The notes: generated by a model not told the origin, from the letters alone. A DNA stretch of 64,000 nt from Linyphia triangularis (GCA_963978545.1 OZ021733.1:34391424-34455423), one strand, 5' to 3'; shown: positions 35,205 through 46,204, counted from the first letter of the stretch. Program-made: numbers and translations.

Positions 35205-36975
35205 TCACAAAGGAACGTCTGGAGTTTCTTTCATCTTTATGAAATCATTTAATTCATCATTTGAAATATTTTCTAGGATTGGTGGAGAAGTGACATCACA
35301 CCTATCCCAATATATTAAATCAGTGCAGCTTGAAAGTTTATTTTTGGAATTTGAAAAACTCTTGCTTCAGTTCCTCTTTTGACTAGGTTATTCTTGAATT
35401 TTGAAATAAGCCTCAATCCTAACTCTCTGATATTCTAGCTCTCATCACTTATCATAGGTAGAAGTAGATTTTCAGGATGACAGAAAAAAGCATTTCTTAC
35501 TATGACTGGATGGATAATTGCTTTGTGATTACAACTAAGGTACCTTGTTGATTCAACTAATCTGTAGACATGAGATGCTCCATATTTAAAATATGAATTT
35601 AGTTTAATACTAAACCAAAGGGGTGCATAAGCTCTTAGAATAAATTCCACTCAAATCTTTAGTTTATCTGATACTTAATCACTTGAAACATACAGTCTTA
35701 ATACTGAACTCGCTGTAGTGAGCCCCCTTGAATGAGAAAATTTCCAGGATGTTTATTGGCTAAACTGTCATCGCATACGCCAGAAGATATTGCCCGACAA
35801 ATTTCATACAGGTATTTTTGATCTGTACTTAGATTTTGAATATCAACTTTAGGTAAAACACAAGTTAGGGGACAAAATGTACCAAAGGGTTTTGTTCACA
35901 ATGCTCTAGTTGTGTCCCAACAGGCCACCTGAACTCTCGTGATCCAAGCGAAGCTCCATCCAAGTGTCGGAATAAATGCCGAAGTGGTAGTTCGTTGCAA
36001 TGCAATAGGCATATAAACCATTGGAGGGGACGATTTAGATGGTTTTCTAAACATTTTATTGCGCCATTTTTATAACCTGTATTGATATTAGTACCATCAC
36101 AGCTCACAGCTTTCAAATTATCAATATATATGTTTCTTGTTAACAACAGTTCAGTTATAGGTAATGCTATATTCTTACCTGAGGCAGAAAGCGGTATGGT
36201 ATGACCTATATATACGGATTCTGATTCAACTAGTAAAACTTAATGTGTTCTTCGTTTTTGCTTCTTCTGTGATATTTGTCACCAAGTTTCTCTTGATAGA
36301 GAGTCTTATCCCACTTTCCATCCAAGTATAGTCCGATTACAACACGTTTTTGTGTTTCAAAATTTTCGCAAAATGCTTTGCAATTATGTTGACGAGTCTT
36401 ACGAATTTTATTTTTATCAACGACTAAAGATTTCTCAGTTTTAGTGATAATAACAATATCTTGCAAAACCGCAAATGCACTGCTGCAGCTAATCTATCAG
36501 ATATATGATATTTGTCACAAATACCCGCAAATGTAGGTAGTTGGATGCTGTTTCTTGCATTTGTGGAAGTGGATGGTGGATCCAGTCCTACTGTATCACG
36601 TATTTCTACCGAAGAAGCTTGTGATCCATCTTTTTTAATATCCGTGCCTATTTTTTCACTAGCTACAGACACAGACAATTCTTTTGATTTTATTTCCTTT
36701 AGATTCCGCTTCTCCAATCTTAATTTTTTTTTTTTTTTTTTTTGCTATTCTTTGTCTTTCTGCTACATCAACATTTCCTATACTCATTTTTCAATATAGG
36801 AAATACCAGGATCTTTCACCGAGAATTCGTTGTGTTTTAGGTCATATTGAACAAACAAATAACACTTTATAATATCTTCATAAGTCGGTAGCATAGAATC
36901 ATGAAAATCCGATAGTGAGACAAAAATTGCACAAAAAGTTAAACTTCTAGTTACTTTAGCTTTGCTGAAACTCAT
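35205..36975 (-). pseudogene. frameshifted transposase-like gene of the TTAA element
   Basis: On the minus strand, conserved-looking blocks follow in order. They are an N-terminal region starting at an ATG near 36975; FAGICDKYHISDRLAAAV (36490-36550); VVDKNKIRKTRQ then GLYLDGKWDKTLYQEK (36270-36430); VSCDGTNINTGYKNGAIKCL then LLHCNELPLRHLFRHLDG (35940-36110); LSTDQKYLYEICRAISSG and LTTASSVLRLYVS (35680-35820); RNAFFCHPENLLLPM (35440-35500); and FQIPKINF..PILENIS to a stop near 35208. At least three frame changes and internal stops separate them. I recall this block order from uncharacterised transposon-like proteins of arthropods and cnidarians but cannot give an official family name. The CDGTN and LLH.NELPLRH motifs probably belong to the catalytic core. 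That is inference. Confidence 0.7.
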
Positions 36976-37507
36976 TATTTAAAATTAAAATTCAAAAGCA
37001 CATACTTGGAAGCAAAACAGACACCTAAAAAGAAAATATTCTTGCAGTACTTCGATAATAGAATGTATTTAATCTGATTTTGATCAGTGAAAGAAACATG
37101 AATAAAACAAAATACTGTTTTTTTATTGCTGTAGTGCCATCTAGTGAATAAATTAGAAGCAAGGGGTATTATTTTAATTTTATTATTAAAAATGTTTAAT
37201 ACACGTAAAACCTTTTGCTTTTCTAAAGAAGAAAAAGCAGGTAATGCAGATATAAAGACAAACATTTCAAAATTGCAAGTGATTCGTTAAATGTAAAATG
37301 AGGTTTAGAAAAAAGTTCTCAATAAGACATGACCCCTTTTTACATTTATCGAGTCAGGTGAAATATATACTTTCTGGTAGAGACCACAAGATATTAATAT
37401 ATTCTTTTAAAAAAATATGTGTTATTTACTGGTGTCATAAGGCAACTTTTGATACCTATTCCGTTACATATTTCTAAAAAAAAAATTTCGGCCCACCCTA
37501 CTGCTTA

Positions 37508-37934
37508 AAGGGCGTTTTTCGCGCACTAGTGTTTTTCAGAGATGTTACAAATTCAAATCGATATATCTCCAAAACCCTTAAAAAATGGATATTCAAATTT
37601 TTAGAGCATTTAATTTATATTGTTTTCAGTATTTTGTTTTCACAGAATTTTATATTTTAAATTCTTTGAAAAATGCAACGTTTAGCGCAAAGGATAATTT
37701 AAAAAAGTAAAAAACAATATATTAACTTTGAGAATTTTTTTAATTATTTCAAAAAATTTCTTCACTTATATCAAAATACGCAAGCATCAATTGTTATATA
37801 GATTTTTCTTGGTTTTTGATTTTTTTTTTTTTTTAAATTAATAAACACAATATTTAAAAAATAAAACATTATCTCAAAGACATTATCTCATACATAAGAT
37901 AAATTTTTGACCAATAAATATTTATAAACAATGT

Positions 37935-37974
<40 letters not shown>

Positions 37975-38590
37975 GGACCACCTTAAATTTAGAACTGAAG
38001 AAAGAAAGAAAGAAAAAACTACAAAGATAGAAAGAATTGAAATGAAAGATTCTAATGCTAGCCTTAGACTCAGTTTGTATCAAACTCTTGCATCTATGAA
38101 TATTTAAATATTTAATTTCTGATATCATTACGAACGAATTTTGATATTCTTTTGGACCATAGATTGGGAACCACTGGTTTAGAAACTAAGAAAAAACTAC
38201 AAAAGTATTTTAATCTATTATTTTATTAAATTTTTTCAAACAATGAAATAATTTATTATTAAGATTTAAGAATTATAGTGCTGGCCTGTTTGTATTTTCG
38301 TAAAGTATTTGTGTTGCTGAAAACAAACATTATAAAGTAAAAAGACTTGGACGGAAATATTTTTAACAAGCTGGTACAATGTATTAACCTCAAATCTCTT
38401 ATAGAAATATTGATTAACACTAATTTGCGAGCATTTTATTTTTGTTTCATCAGTTACCAGATGATTCCTTCCTGAAATTCCTAAACATTCTTAAAAGACC
38501 AATGTAAAGATAAACAACAACATGCAGTTTACTTAAGTAATATTGGCACAAAACAAATATTTTATCGAAGTGTTACATAAATCTTTAAAA
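37508..38590. other. AT-rich sequence with a 36-bp T run, possible older MITE
   Basis: A T run (37936-37971) is followed by ACCGGACCACCTTAA, the inverse of a TTAAGGTGGTCCGG end that resembles the TIR of the neighbouring transposon. A nested older TTAA element, split by the 2.88 kb insertion, is possible. No coding region was found. Confidence 0.4.
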
Positions 38591-38804
38591 ATTTACCACT
38601 CTTTCCAAGGAACAAGCGCATTTTATGTTTTCCTGTTCTCTCAGACTTCAGAATTTGTTTAAGCTTCAGCGACTCAGTTCGGAGATTCAAGATAAAATAC
38701 TTTGAGAATAGGGGTTGTTCTTGCTATCTCTTTGAAAAGCTCTCGGGAAATTTAGAACAGGATTTCTAGCATTAAGGCCTGGTGGTTTCTTATTGGATTC
38801 TCCA

Positions 38805-38828
38805 GAAGGTTCTTGAAAGTTCTTCGAA
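38805..38828. promoter_or_regulatory. near-ideal heat-shock element
   Basis: Four perfect alternating pentamers run without a gap: GAA at 38805, TTC at 38810, GAA at 38815, TTC at 38820, each separated by two bases, with a fifth GAA one base out of phase at 38826. This is the binding pattern of trimeric heat-shock factor (nGAAn inverted repeats). A CCAAT-type ATTGG sits about 12 bp upstream, a TTTATTAAAATGC AT-rich box about 6 bp downstream, and an acceptor-like TTTTCTATACTTTTGCAG ends at 38942. The 144-bp tandem array begins ~180 bp downstream. Confidence 0.6.
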
Positions 38829-38999
38829 ATACATTTATTAAAATGCATAAGTGTTAACAACAAGATGGAAACCCCATACTGATTCTTCTCTATATGTTTG
38901 TAAAGAGGTGGATTTATATTTGTGTTTTTCTATACTTTTGCAGATGGTAGGATGCTTTGTTTTGCAACAAGGAGACAATATTCAAAATTGCATATTGTT

Positions 39000-39810
39000 G
39001 AACAAGTTGGATTGTGACAGTCACTTTTTCTAAAAAGCTGCTTCTACATACCATTCTATTGCTTTATATCAGGCATGTAAAATTTTGGGACATATAATGA
39101 CTGAATTGTGACAATTGGAAGTGTTCGTGCAGTTGACAGAGTCCTACTGTTGAATTGTGACAGTCACTTTCTCTAAAAGGCTGCTTCTTACACACCATTC
39201 TATTGCTTTGGATCAGACATGTAAAATTTTGGGACATATAATGACTGCATTGTGACAGTTGGAAGGGTTCTTGCAGTTGGCAGGGCCTTGCTATTGAATT
39301 GTGACAGTCACTTTCTCTAAAAGGTTGTTTCTTACACACCATTCTATTGCTTTGTATCAGGCATGTAAAATTTTGGGACATATAATGACTGAATTGTGAC
39401 AGTTGGAAGGGTTCGTGCAGTTGGCAGGGCCCTGCTGTTGAATTGTGACAGTCACTTTCTATAAAAGGCTGCTTCATACACACCATTCTATTGCTTTGAA
39501 TCAGGCATGTAAAATTTTGGGACATATAATGACTGAATTGTGACAGTTGGAAGTGTTCGTGCAGTTGACAGAGTCCTGCTGTTGAATTGTGACAGTCACT
39601 TTCTCTAAAAGGCTGCTTCTTACACACCATTCTATAGCTTTGGATCAAGCATGTAAAATTTTGGGACTTATAATGACTGAATTGTGACAGTTGGCAGGGA
39701 CCTGTTATTATATTTTGAGAGTAACTTTCTCTAAAAGACTGCTTCTACACATCATTCTATTACTTTAGATCAGGGATGGAAAATTGTAGGATATATAATG
39801 ACTGATATCT
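39000..39810. repeat. 144-bp tandem array, ~5.6 copies
   Basis: Units recur at 39011, 39154, 39298, 39442 and 39586 (ATTGTGACAGTCAC), giving a period of 144. Inside each unit the 11-mer ATTGTGACAGT, or a close variant, appears twice, so spacings alternate 49 and 95 bp. The last copy is shortened and decays by about 39810. Because 144 is a multiple of three, one minus-strand frame stays open for 194 codons (39064-39648) with a 48-residue repeat. It opens with TTG rather than ATG, and I treat it as a by-product. Confidence 0.93.
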
Positions 39811-40214
39811 TCCACTATTAAATTTGACTAAAATATAAAAACAAAAAACCTGCAATAGTGAATTGTTAGGGGGACTTAGCGACAAGTGGGCAAACTTGAT
39901 GCCACTGTCTTTTTTAGAAATATGTGCTACCTGTCAGTTTTTAGCAGCAATTATCAAGTATATAAAAGTCCCCTAGCTTGAAAAGACTAGAACTACATTA
40001 TTCCAACAATGTCTAGGATTACCACCAAAACTTACAATGTAATAGCCGAGTTTTGTGAATGTGTGTTTTTGGTATAGTTTTAAACTACGTGTACCCTTGC
40101 CTGAGCTTTAAATTACATTTGCATATGAACTAAAAGTATTTTCAAATTTAAATTCGAATTTAGTTTTAGGATTAAAGAAATTGTCCGTCAATCTAACTTT
40201 CATATGTTAGTTCG
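39811..40214. other. unremarkable intergenic sequence
   Basis: No repeats or coding frames recognised. Confidence 0.5.
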
Positions 40215-40220
40215 GTTTGC

Positions 40221-40402
40221 GGTTGGTTGGTTTGTACGCTCAACGACCTATTTTTATACACGATGACGGCTAATCAGGCCGGTATCTACAACTTAACTTG
40301 GATTCCGAACCACAACGAACATACTTACCTAACTCGGGATTCGAACCTGGCACCTTTGGCATGCGAGGACAGAGCACTTACCCACACAGGCATCAGTTAG
40401 GC
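40221..40402 (-). mobile_element. tRNA-derived SINE
   Basis: On the minus strand it has a degenerate A-box, a B-box GGTTCGAATCC, the CGAGTTAGGTAAGTATGTTCG body and AGGTCGTTGAGCG, and it ends with a tail that reads GGTTGGTTGG on the plus strand. No convincing target-site duplication remains, so it is older than the 7.4 kb copy. Confidence 0.85.
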
Positions 40403-42840
40403 TTCAGTTCATCTACGATTTATGATGTTAAAAACGGATACGACACTTTAAGGGATGACTTAGTGTCACTATAAGTTTTCATAAAATATTATTTTTTTTT
40501 TATCTCAGATTATAAAATATGTTTTTATTGTGTTTTAAATTTTAGATGTTTTCATTGCTCCCCTACTGCAATTGCACAATTACACAATTATATTTGTAAA
40601 ATGGTCTTGATATGTGAATATCCGTCAATCTCTACGTGTGTTGTTGCTGTTGTTTCTTATCTCAACTGGTACGTGTAGTTATGGAACTTAGTTTTTACAA
40701 CTCCGCCAAACCCCCCCCCCCCACCTCCCCTTCGCAAAAAAAAAATACTGTTTCTGACAAACAAAATGTGTAGAATGAAATTCCCAGGTGGATCAAATAA
40801 AAAAGATTTTTCATTTGAAAAATCCTTCCCCTGAGACGCTAAAACACCTCAGGGGTTTGGAATTTAAAATGAATAATCCTTTAAAAAATATATTTCTTTA
40901 AAAACAAATTCACCTGCAGTCACTCTTATATATAACGATTTAGTTGCCAGTGATGCAAAATGGAAAGACATTATATGAAATCTACGTCTGAAATAAAATA
41001 AAAATTGGGGGGGAAATTATAAGATAAAATCCATCAACTATCGTCAACTGACGTTTCATTGCCCACTTGCGTAACTTTGAACATTTATTAAAAAAGATAT
41101 TTGGCGCTTAAGATTAATTACTCAAATTACCTCTGCAACAGCACTATGATGGGCCAGACAGGGTAATTAATTGTGCTATTGGCAACACACTCAAATGAGA
41201 TAGATCACGTAATAATAGATGATAAGAAAAAATGTTGATTCTTTGAGTTGATGTCAGTACAGTTGTGTTTCTGTATGGATCCAACTATAAATTTTGTTTA
41301 GTTGATTATTTCCAATTTACCGTTGACTGTCTGGATCTATTTGTTTTAATTTCAATCGTCAGTTGGATTTTTTTTTTTTTTTTTAAATTTTACCTGAGAA
41401 TGGTACCCCGTGAATCGTTGGAAAATTGCGATTACTTTCCCCGCTTGTTTCTAAGAGATGAACCCATTATTTTTGTATGATGAAAGAGAAATAAATAGCA
41501 AGGAATACAATGACCTTACTTTTCCTGTTTTGTGCACAATTTTTATAGTCCAGATGGATAAAAAAAGTTGAAAGGTAACTAACTGGTTGAGAAAATAGAA
41601 AGGAATTAGTCGAAACCATGATGACTTTGTGATCACAAAATCATTAGTGGTCCACATTTTGGTCGCTTTTGATGATGGGTTATCATAAACTTTCGTATCT
41701 TAGAAGGGGAATATTTTCCCTTCCCAAAAATCTGCATGTCAATGAATGAAGCTTTTCTCCCACCAATGTGGTATTAAAACCCTTAATTCTGAAGGAATGA
41801 CACGGAAAGGTATTTGTATAATTAGATATTTCTAAATTATTTTCAATTTTATTAGTATATCATGTCTTATTTGATTGCATAAAAATTCAAAATGGACATG
41901 TTTAATGGTTTTTGTATCATTTTTCAAAACAACATGTGTTCGTATATTTTCTTAACTTGTGTCTGTATATTAACTATCAGGTGGAAAAAATTAACCCGAT
42001 ATAATAGATTACTTTGACCACCAGGGTTTAATTTACTTAAAGGGCACAGGGATTCGCACAGTCTAACTTTTATATTTCTTACTTTCTAGCATCATTTAGC
42101 CTATTTTGAAACGATAGAAATTGCTTTTTCAAATATTCGTCAATTAATTGCCGTATAACCTACCTACTTTAAATAAGCTCATTTTAAATAAAATACGTCT
42201 ATGTCTCTCAATTAAAACACTTGTCTTCAACAGAAAAGTGTATAATTTAGTTAGATTCCAGATTCTGTTTACATGAAATAAGGAGATTACCAATGCTTTC
42301 TCAGTTTATAATATTCCTGCCTTTCCGATCAGTTCTTGAATTTAATTCCCGAATAGGCATATCATCTCAAATTAAATTGATTATTCAAGTGGTGAAGATT
42401 CAAAGGTATTTATTGCTTAATTAATTTTTCCCCTGAAATTCTTCAATTAATAATTTCATTAAAGATAATTAACTTGTGCGATTATTTATAAAAATCCAAA
42501 ATTGAATAACCTGTAAACTATTCCGAAATAGGTACTATGCTATTAGTATTTTGAAATTATGATGATATTAATAAAAAAAATTGTAGTTCATAGATTGGTA
42601 CCTATTGAAAATGTTACCTTGAATCAAATTTAATTTTTGATAATCAAGAAAAATGCCCATCTCTCTTCCTTAAGTCTCAAATAAAATAGTATCTGGCCAG
42701 ATCCACCGTATGCTATAGATATGTTTTAGCGTTGAGAACACTACTTGCAATTAACTTATGAAGTCATGATAACAATAGAGGAGTGTCAACAATAGATAGT
42801 ATATCCGTTAACAATAGAGGAGAAACTATAGACATAGAGG
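40403..42840. other. intergenic sequence with homopolymer runs
   Basis: A C run (about 40711-40721) and a T run (about 41369-41384) stand out. No supportable gene or bounded element. Confidence 0.5.
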
Positions 42841-42849
42841 ATTCAACGT

Positions 42850-43495
42850 ACAGAGTAGAAAGTATAGTCTTTGTTGTTCTTCTATAAATAAGAAACAGAC
42901 TTGTGGGTTTGATCCAGTTGTTTAAATTTATTGCACATGGTGAAGTTAGGGGTTTAGAATTTGTCACTGACAATAGGATATAAGGAAATGGGTGCAAATA
43001 GTTCAAAACTCAATTTAGTAGGTAAGGGCAAAAACATTATTTTTACGATAGGATAATCAATGATTAGAATGATTTGCCTCTAAATGTTGTAAATTCAGTG
43101 AGCGTAAAGAGTTTTAAGAAACAGTTAAATATGCACTGGGGGATCATCAATGGGCAATAATTGGAGTACATTGACTAGGTAAGTTGCTTGTATTTTGTTC
43201 TTTGTATATATTTAATTTTGGTTATTTAGTTACTATATTTGGTTACTTATGGTTGCGCACTGTTGTATTTTATAAAATTTGTCAGCTTGCATTGTATTGC
43301 ATTTTTCCATTATGATTGTCAAAAGCTGTGTCAAATTTGTGTATTGTATTGTATTATTATGCATAATCCTGTAACTATTGTATATTATATGCATGATCTT
43401 GTAACTACTGTGTAATTGTAAGTATGATCCTGCCACTATTTTATACCGTATGTATGATCTTATAACTATTGTATACAAATTATATTTATATATAC

Positions 43496-43555
<60 letters not shown>

Positions 43556-43710
43556 TCGACCAACCCTATTGGGCCTTGAGCCTGTTGTTGGTCTTAAAAT
43601 TTGTATTTGAATTTGTGTGCCCTATAAGTGTACTATTAATTTGGCTTTGTTAAACCTTGTAAAATTAAGTAGTCTACTTGGCTTCAGAATAAAGAAACAC
43701 AAGAAAGAAA
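42850..43710 (+). mobile_element. 3' end of a CR1/L2-like non-LTR retrotransposon
   Basis: The plus strand reads a decayed reverse-transcriptase C-terminus. An LIQLFKFI block (about 42914-42937) is followed by YFYDRIINDxNDLPLNVV and SVSVKSFKKQLNMHW (43037-43140), where x is a stop replacing the usual Trp. This matches the RT C-terminal signature of CR1/L2/Rex-type LINEs (FF..RV.N.WN.LP..VV..SV..FK..LD). After the stop comes a 3' region with (TA)n, a GACCAAC/GTTGGTC stem (43556-43590), AATAAA at about 43689 and an AAGAAACACAAGAAAGAAA end. It is 5'-truncated, as is usual for LINEs. Confidence 0.8.
43499..43555. repeat. (TA)n microsatellite, ~57 bp
   Basis: An uninterrupted TA run inside the 3' region of the LINE fragment. 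Confidence 0.95.
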
Positions 43711-43899
43711 ACATAACATAAAAAAAAGGATTAAAGTTAAATTGAACTTTCTCGCACGAAGAGCATTCACTCCATTGAGTAAAACCTGAAGAAATACTTG
43801 ACTAAATGTTGATAAATTAATTTATATAACTAGGTGGACAAATAAATATACAGGTATTTTGATAACTTTATATGTTTGGTAAAACAGCTAAAAAATACT

Positions 43900-45101
43900 A
43901 GATGGGTCGTTCCATATCAAATAAAAGCAATAAAGTAATATTTTTAACCCGACCCCTTCAGAATTTAAAAAAAATTTGTCCACTTGTTAGATTCACATGG
44001 AAAAAAGGGCCAATATTAGGTTTGAATAAGGAGCTTGCTTTCTGAAAAAAGGAGCTTCAAAATCTGACCAAAAGTGCTAAATTTCGCATTGGAAAAAAAC
44101 CACAGAAATGCAAAGAAAAAATATTTTTTGACCGAATGCAATACTTTAATTACATTATATTAACAAATGGTATGGTAATTGAAAAAAAATTGAAAAAGAA
44201 AGTACATCTGTTGAAATTACATACATCGGGTAAACTAATTTCGATATTCTCAATGTTTATGTAATCAATTAGAAATCTTTCAAAGTTTTCATTTTCTAAA
44301 TTTGTAATATGCATTTTTCTAAACACTATGTACATGTACAAGCAAATTATCCTGATTTTGTGTAACGTTTCTTTAAAAAGATTTATCTCAAAATCCTATT
44401 TACGATCACGATTTTAGTTTTAAAGTAAACAATGTTTAGATTCTTTATGTAAGCTTTGTTTAGATTGATATTAAGAAATTAGGAAAAATTATAGATAAAT
44501 AATTAGTCATAAATGAAGCGATGAATGTTTGAAATTGGCTTTGCTTTATAGAAAGAAAGGAGTTTCTAAAGGAAAAAGCTATATAAAAACATTTTGTGTA
44601 GGATATGAGTGAACATTAGTTTCAATTTAAATTTATAACTTGGAATTCCATTGTAGTCCCGAAATAAAAGTAACATAGTTTGGTAGAAAAATCATGTAAG
44701 AAAAACGTCGATAATTTTGAAAATTGAAAAAAAAAATCCACTTTTTGAGAAATTCATAATCAAAGGTATAATAGTTAAAACTTTACATAAAAATAATTTT
44801 AGAAAATAGGCTTAAATGATACATCATAAGAAAGCCCAAAGTTTAACCTTTCTTTTCGAAAAAAGCAGTTTATATAATAATTATTGACAAAATTATGCAC
44901 AAATTTGTAAAGCAAGAAACGTGAAATTTTCCACTTTTAGTCCATTTTTGAACCTTTGTATTTCAGAAACCAAACGAGATTCAAGCCTAATATCTATCAT
45001 TTTTTCTTTTCTATATTAATCTAACAAGTGAGCAAGATTTTATTAAATTCTGAAGAGTTCAGGTTGGTAGTTATGTTGATTTAACATGGAAGAACCCAGA
45101 T
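43900..45101. mobile_element. 1.19 kb long-TIR DNA element with possible AGAT duplication
   Basis: The left end GGGTCGTTCCATATCAAAT (43904) and the right end ATTTAACATGGAAGAACCC (ending 45097) are inverted copies. Similarity continues inward for over 200 bp: CTTCAGAATTTAA, CACTTGTTAGATT, ATATTAGGYTTGAAT and GTTTCTGA recur in order in inverted sense. The tetramer AGAT lies immediately outside both ends. The inside holds a CCGAATGCAATACTTTAATTAC segment similar to one in the 4.15 kb foldback. It is non-coding and non-autonomous. Confidence 0.8.
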
Positions 45102-45640
45102 AGCAAATGTACAAACAAAATCTTCGAATTCACAATCTTTGAAATATATAAAAAAATAAAACTTGATATATTCTCGTTGTAATGTAATTCAAAAACATGT
45201 ATTAAACAATTAAATAATGAAATGACTGTTGCAGCACCAATGACAACAAAACTGTTATATGATGCATAATCTGAATAATTCACAGTCAGAATGGTTTGAT
45301 TTAATTTCTTATCACAGTCTATCTCCTCTTAACACCATGGGAATTAACTTACATAGAAAATTAATAAGGCCATACCGAAATCTCCAATTATCGTGATCTC
45401 CAATGGGATGCTTATAAGGAGTGCTGTTGAATATAGCATTAGGATATTATCTCTATCCCTTGCTAAAGTAGTTGGAACAATCGATGTTAATCCAGATAAG
45501 GAATATTCGCATTGGACCGAGAGTTTAATATTACAACATTAATAAGAATATATATCACTTATGGAGATTGAAATTATAATAAAAAGTTTTAGTTTAGTTA
45601 AGAAAACATTATAATAAAAAGCAAAAGTTTAAGGCATACC
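45102..45640. other. AT-rich sequence, no gene seen
   Basis: No recognisable features. Confidence 0.5.
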
Positions 45641-46085
45641 CTGCTAAGTACTAATACCTGGTTGGTTTTCCTCTGTTTTTGATGACACCATATATTCCTT
45701 TAACATAAGGCTCATTTACACTCTACCAATGAGGTCATGAGATTTCACCTGGCTGCTGGCTCCATTAGATGAAACATTTTCTATTTATTGGTGCCAGCTA
45801 CTCCCATCACGCAATCACCTGCACTCTCCCGTGACCCCCGTCTGGTGGCTCAGCAGTCGCTTCGCTGACACCACACATAACTGGCGATCTAAACTGATAT
45901 ACCAACTAATAGCATGTAAATGAGGCTATGGAATCTAAAGCTTTCTAAACTGTGTTGAGGAAGTACATGCTAACAAAATAGCTGTTCTTATTTCCCTCAA
46001 ATTGAATGATGTGTTTCAGAGCATTGAACAGATCTATTCACCCGGTCCCAAAATGCTCAATGAAGAACTTGCACAAGTGAGGAAA
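45641..46085 (+). other. GC-richer block with PBS-like site and a short protein-like frame; possible LTR-element leader
   Basis: A GC-richer stretch ends in CACACATAACTGGCGATCT (about 45870-45888), which resembles the LTR/primer-binding-site junction of Ty3-like retrotransposons. About 40 bp further on lies an ATG (ATGGAATCTAAAGC), and after one frame change comes a continuous protein-like segment (about 45955-46085) reading VHANKIAVLISLKL, then FQSIEQIYSPGPKMLNEEL. This may be the start of a decayed gag-like ORF, or an exon ending at the donor-like CAAGTGAGG (about 46074). I do not recognise the protein. Confidence 0.3.
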
Positions 46086-46204
46086 GTGAATATTTTTTTG
46101 CATTTTCTAGTGTTATCCAACGAATATATTTGAGCAGTGCAATTATTTTTTATCTTTACGCTTTCAATTAATCAAAAATCGAGTTTGAAATTAGTCGAAA
46201 TCAA

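Larger units (their letters stand above)
34622..37507. mobile_element. 2.88 kb TTAA-flanked DNA transposon, decayed but nearly complete
   Basis: TTAA at 34622-34625 and 37504-37507 flank inverted ends. The left reads TAGGGTGGACCG, then AACGGAATAG and CTCAAAAGTTGCC ~40-70 bp in. The right, in reverse complement, reads GCAGTAGGGTGGGCCG, then AACGGAATAGG and ATCAAAAGTTGCC. The matching blocks extend over about 90 bp. A 181-bp tandem duplication lies inside the left end (34731-35080). A transposase-like gene runs on the minus strand. The TTAA target fits the piggyBac/Kolobok style. Confidence 0.85.

Noticed and set aside
36512..36872. Two plus-strand frames containing poly-Phe
   Set aside because: They are antisense to the transposase-like pseudogene and depend on a T tract.
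43233..43653. Open frames flanking the (TA)n tract
   Set aside because: They are products of the LINE 3' region and microsatellite, after the real reverse-transcriptase stop.
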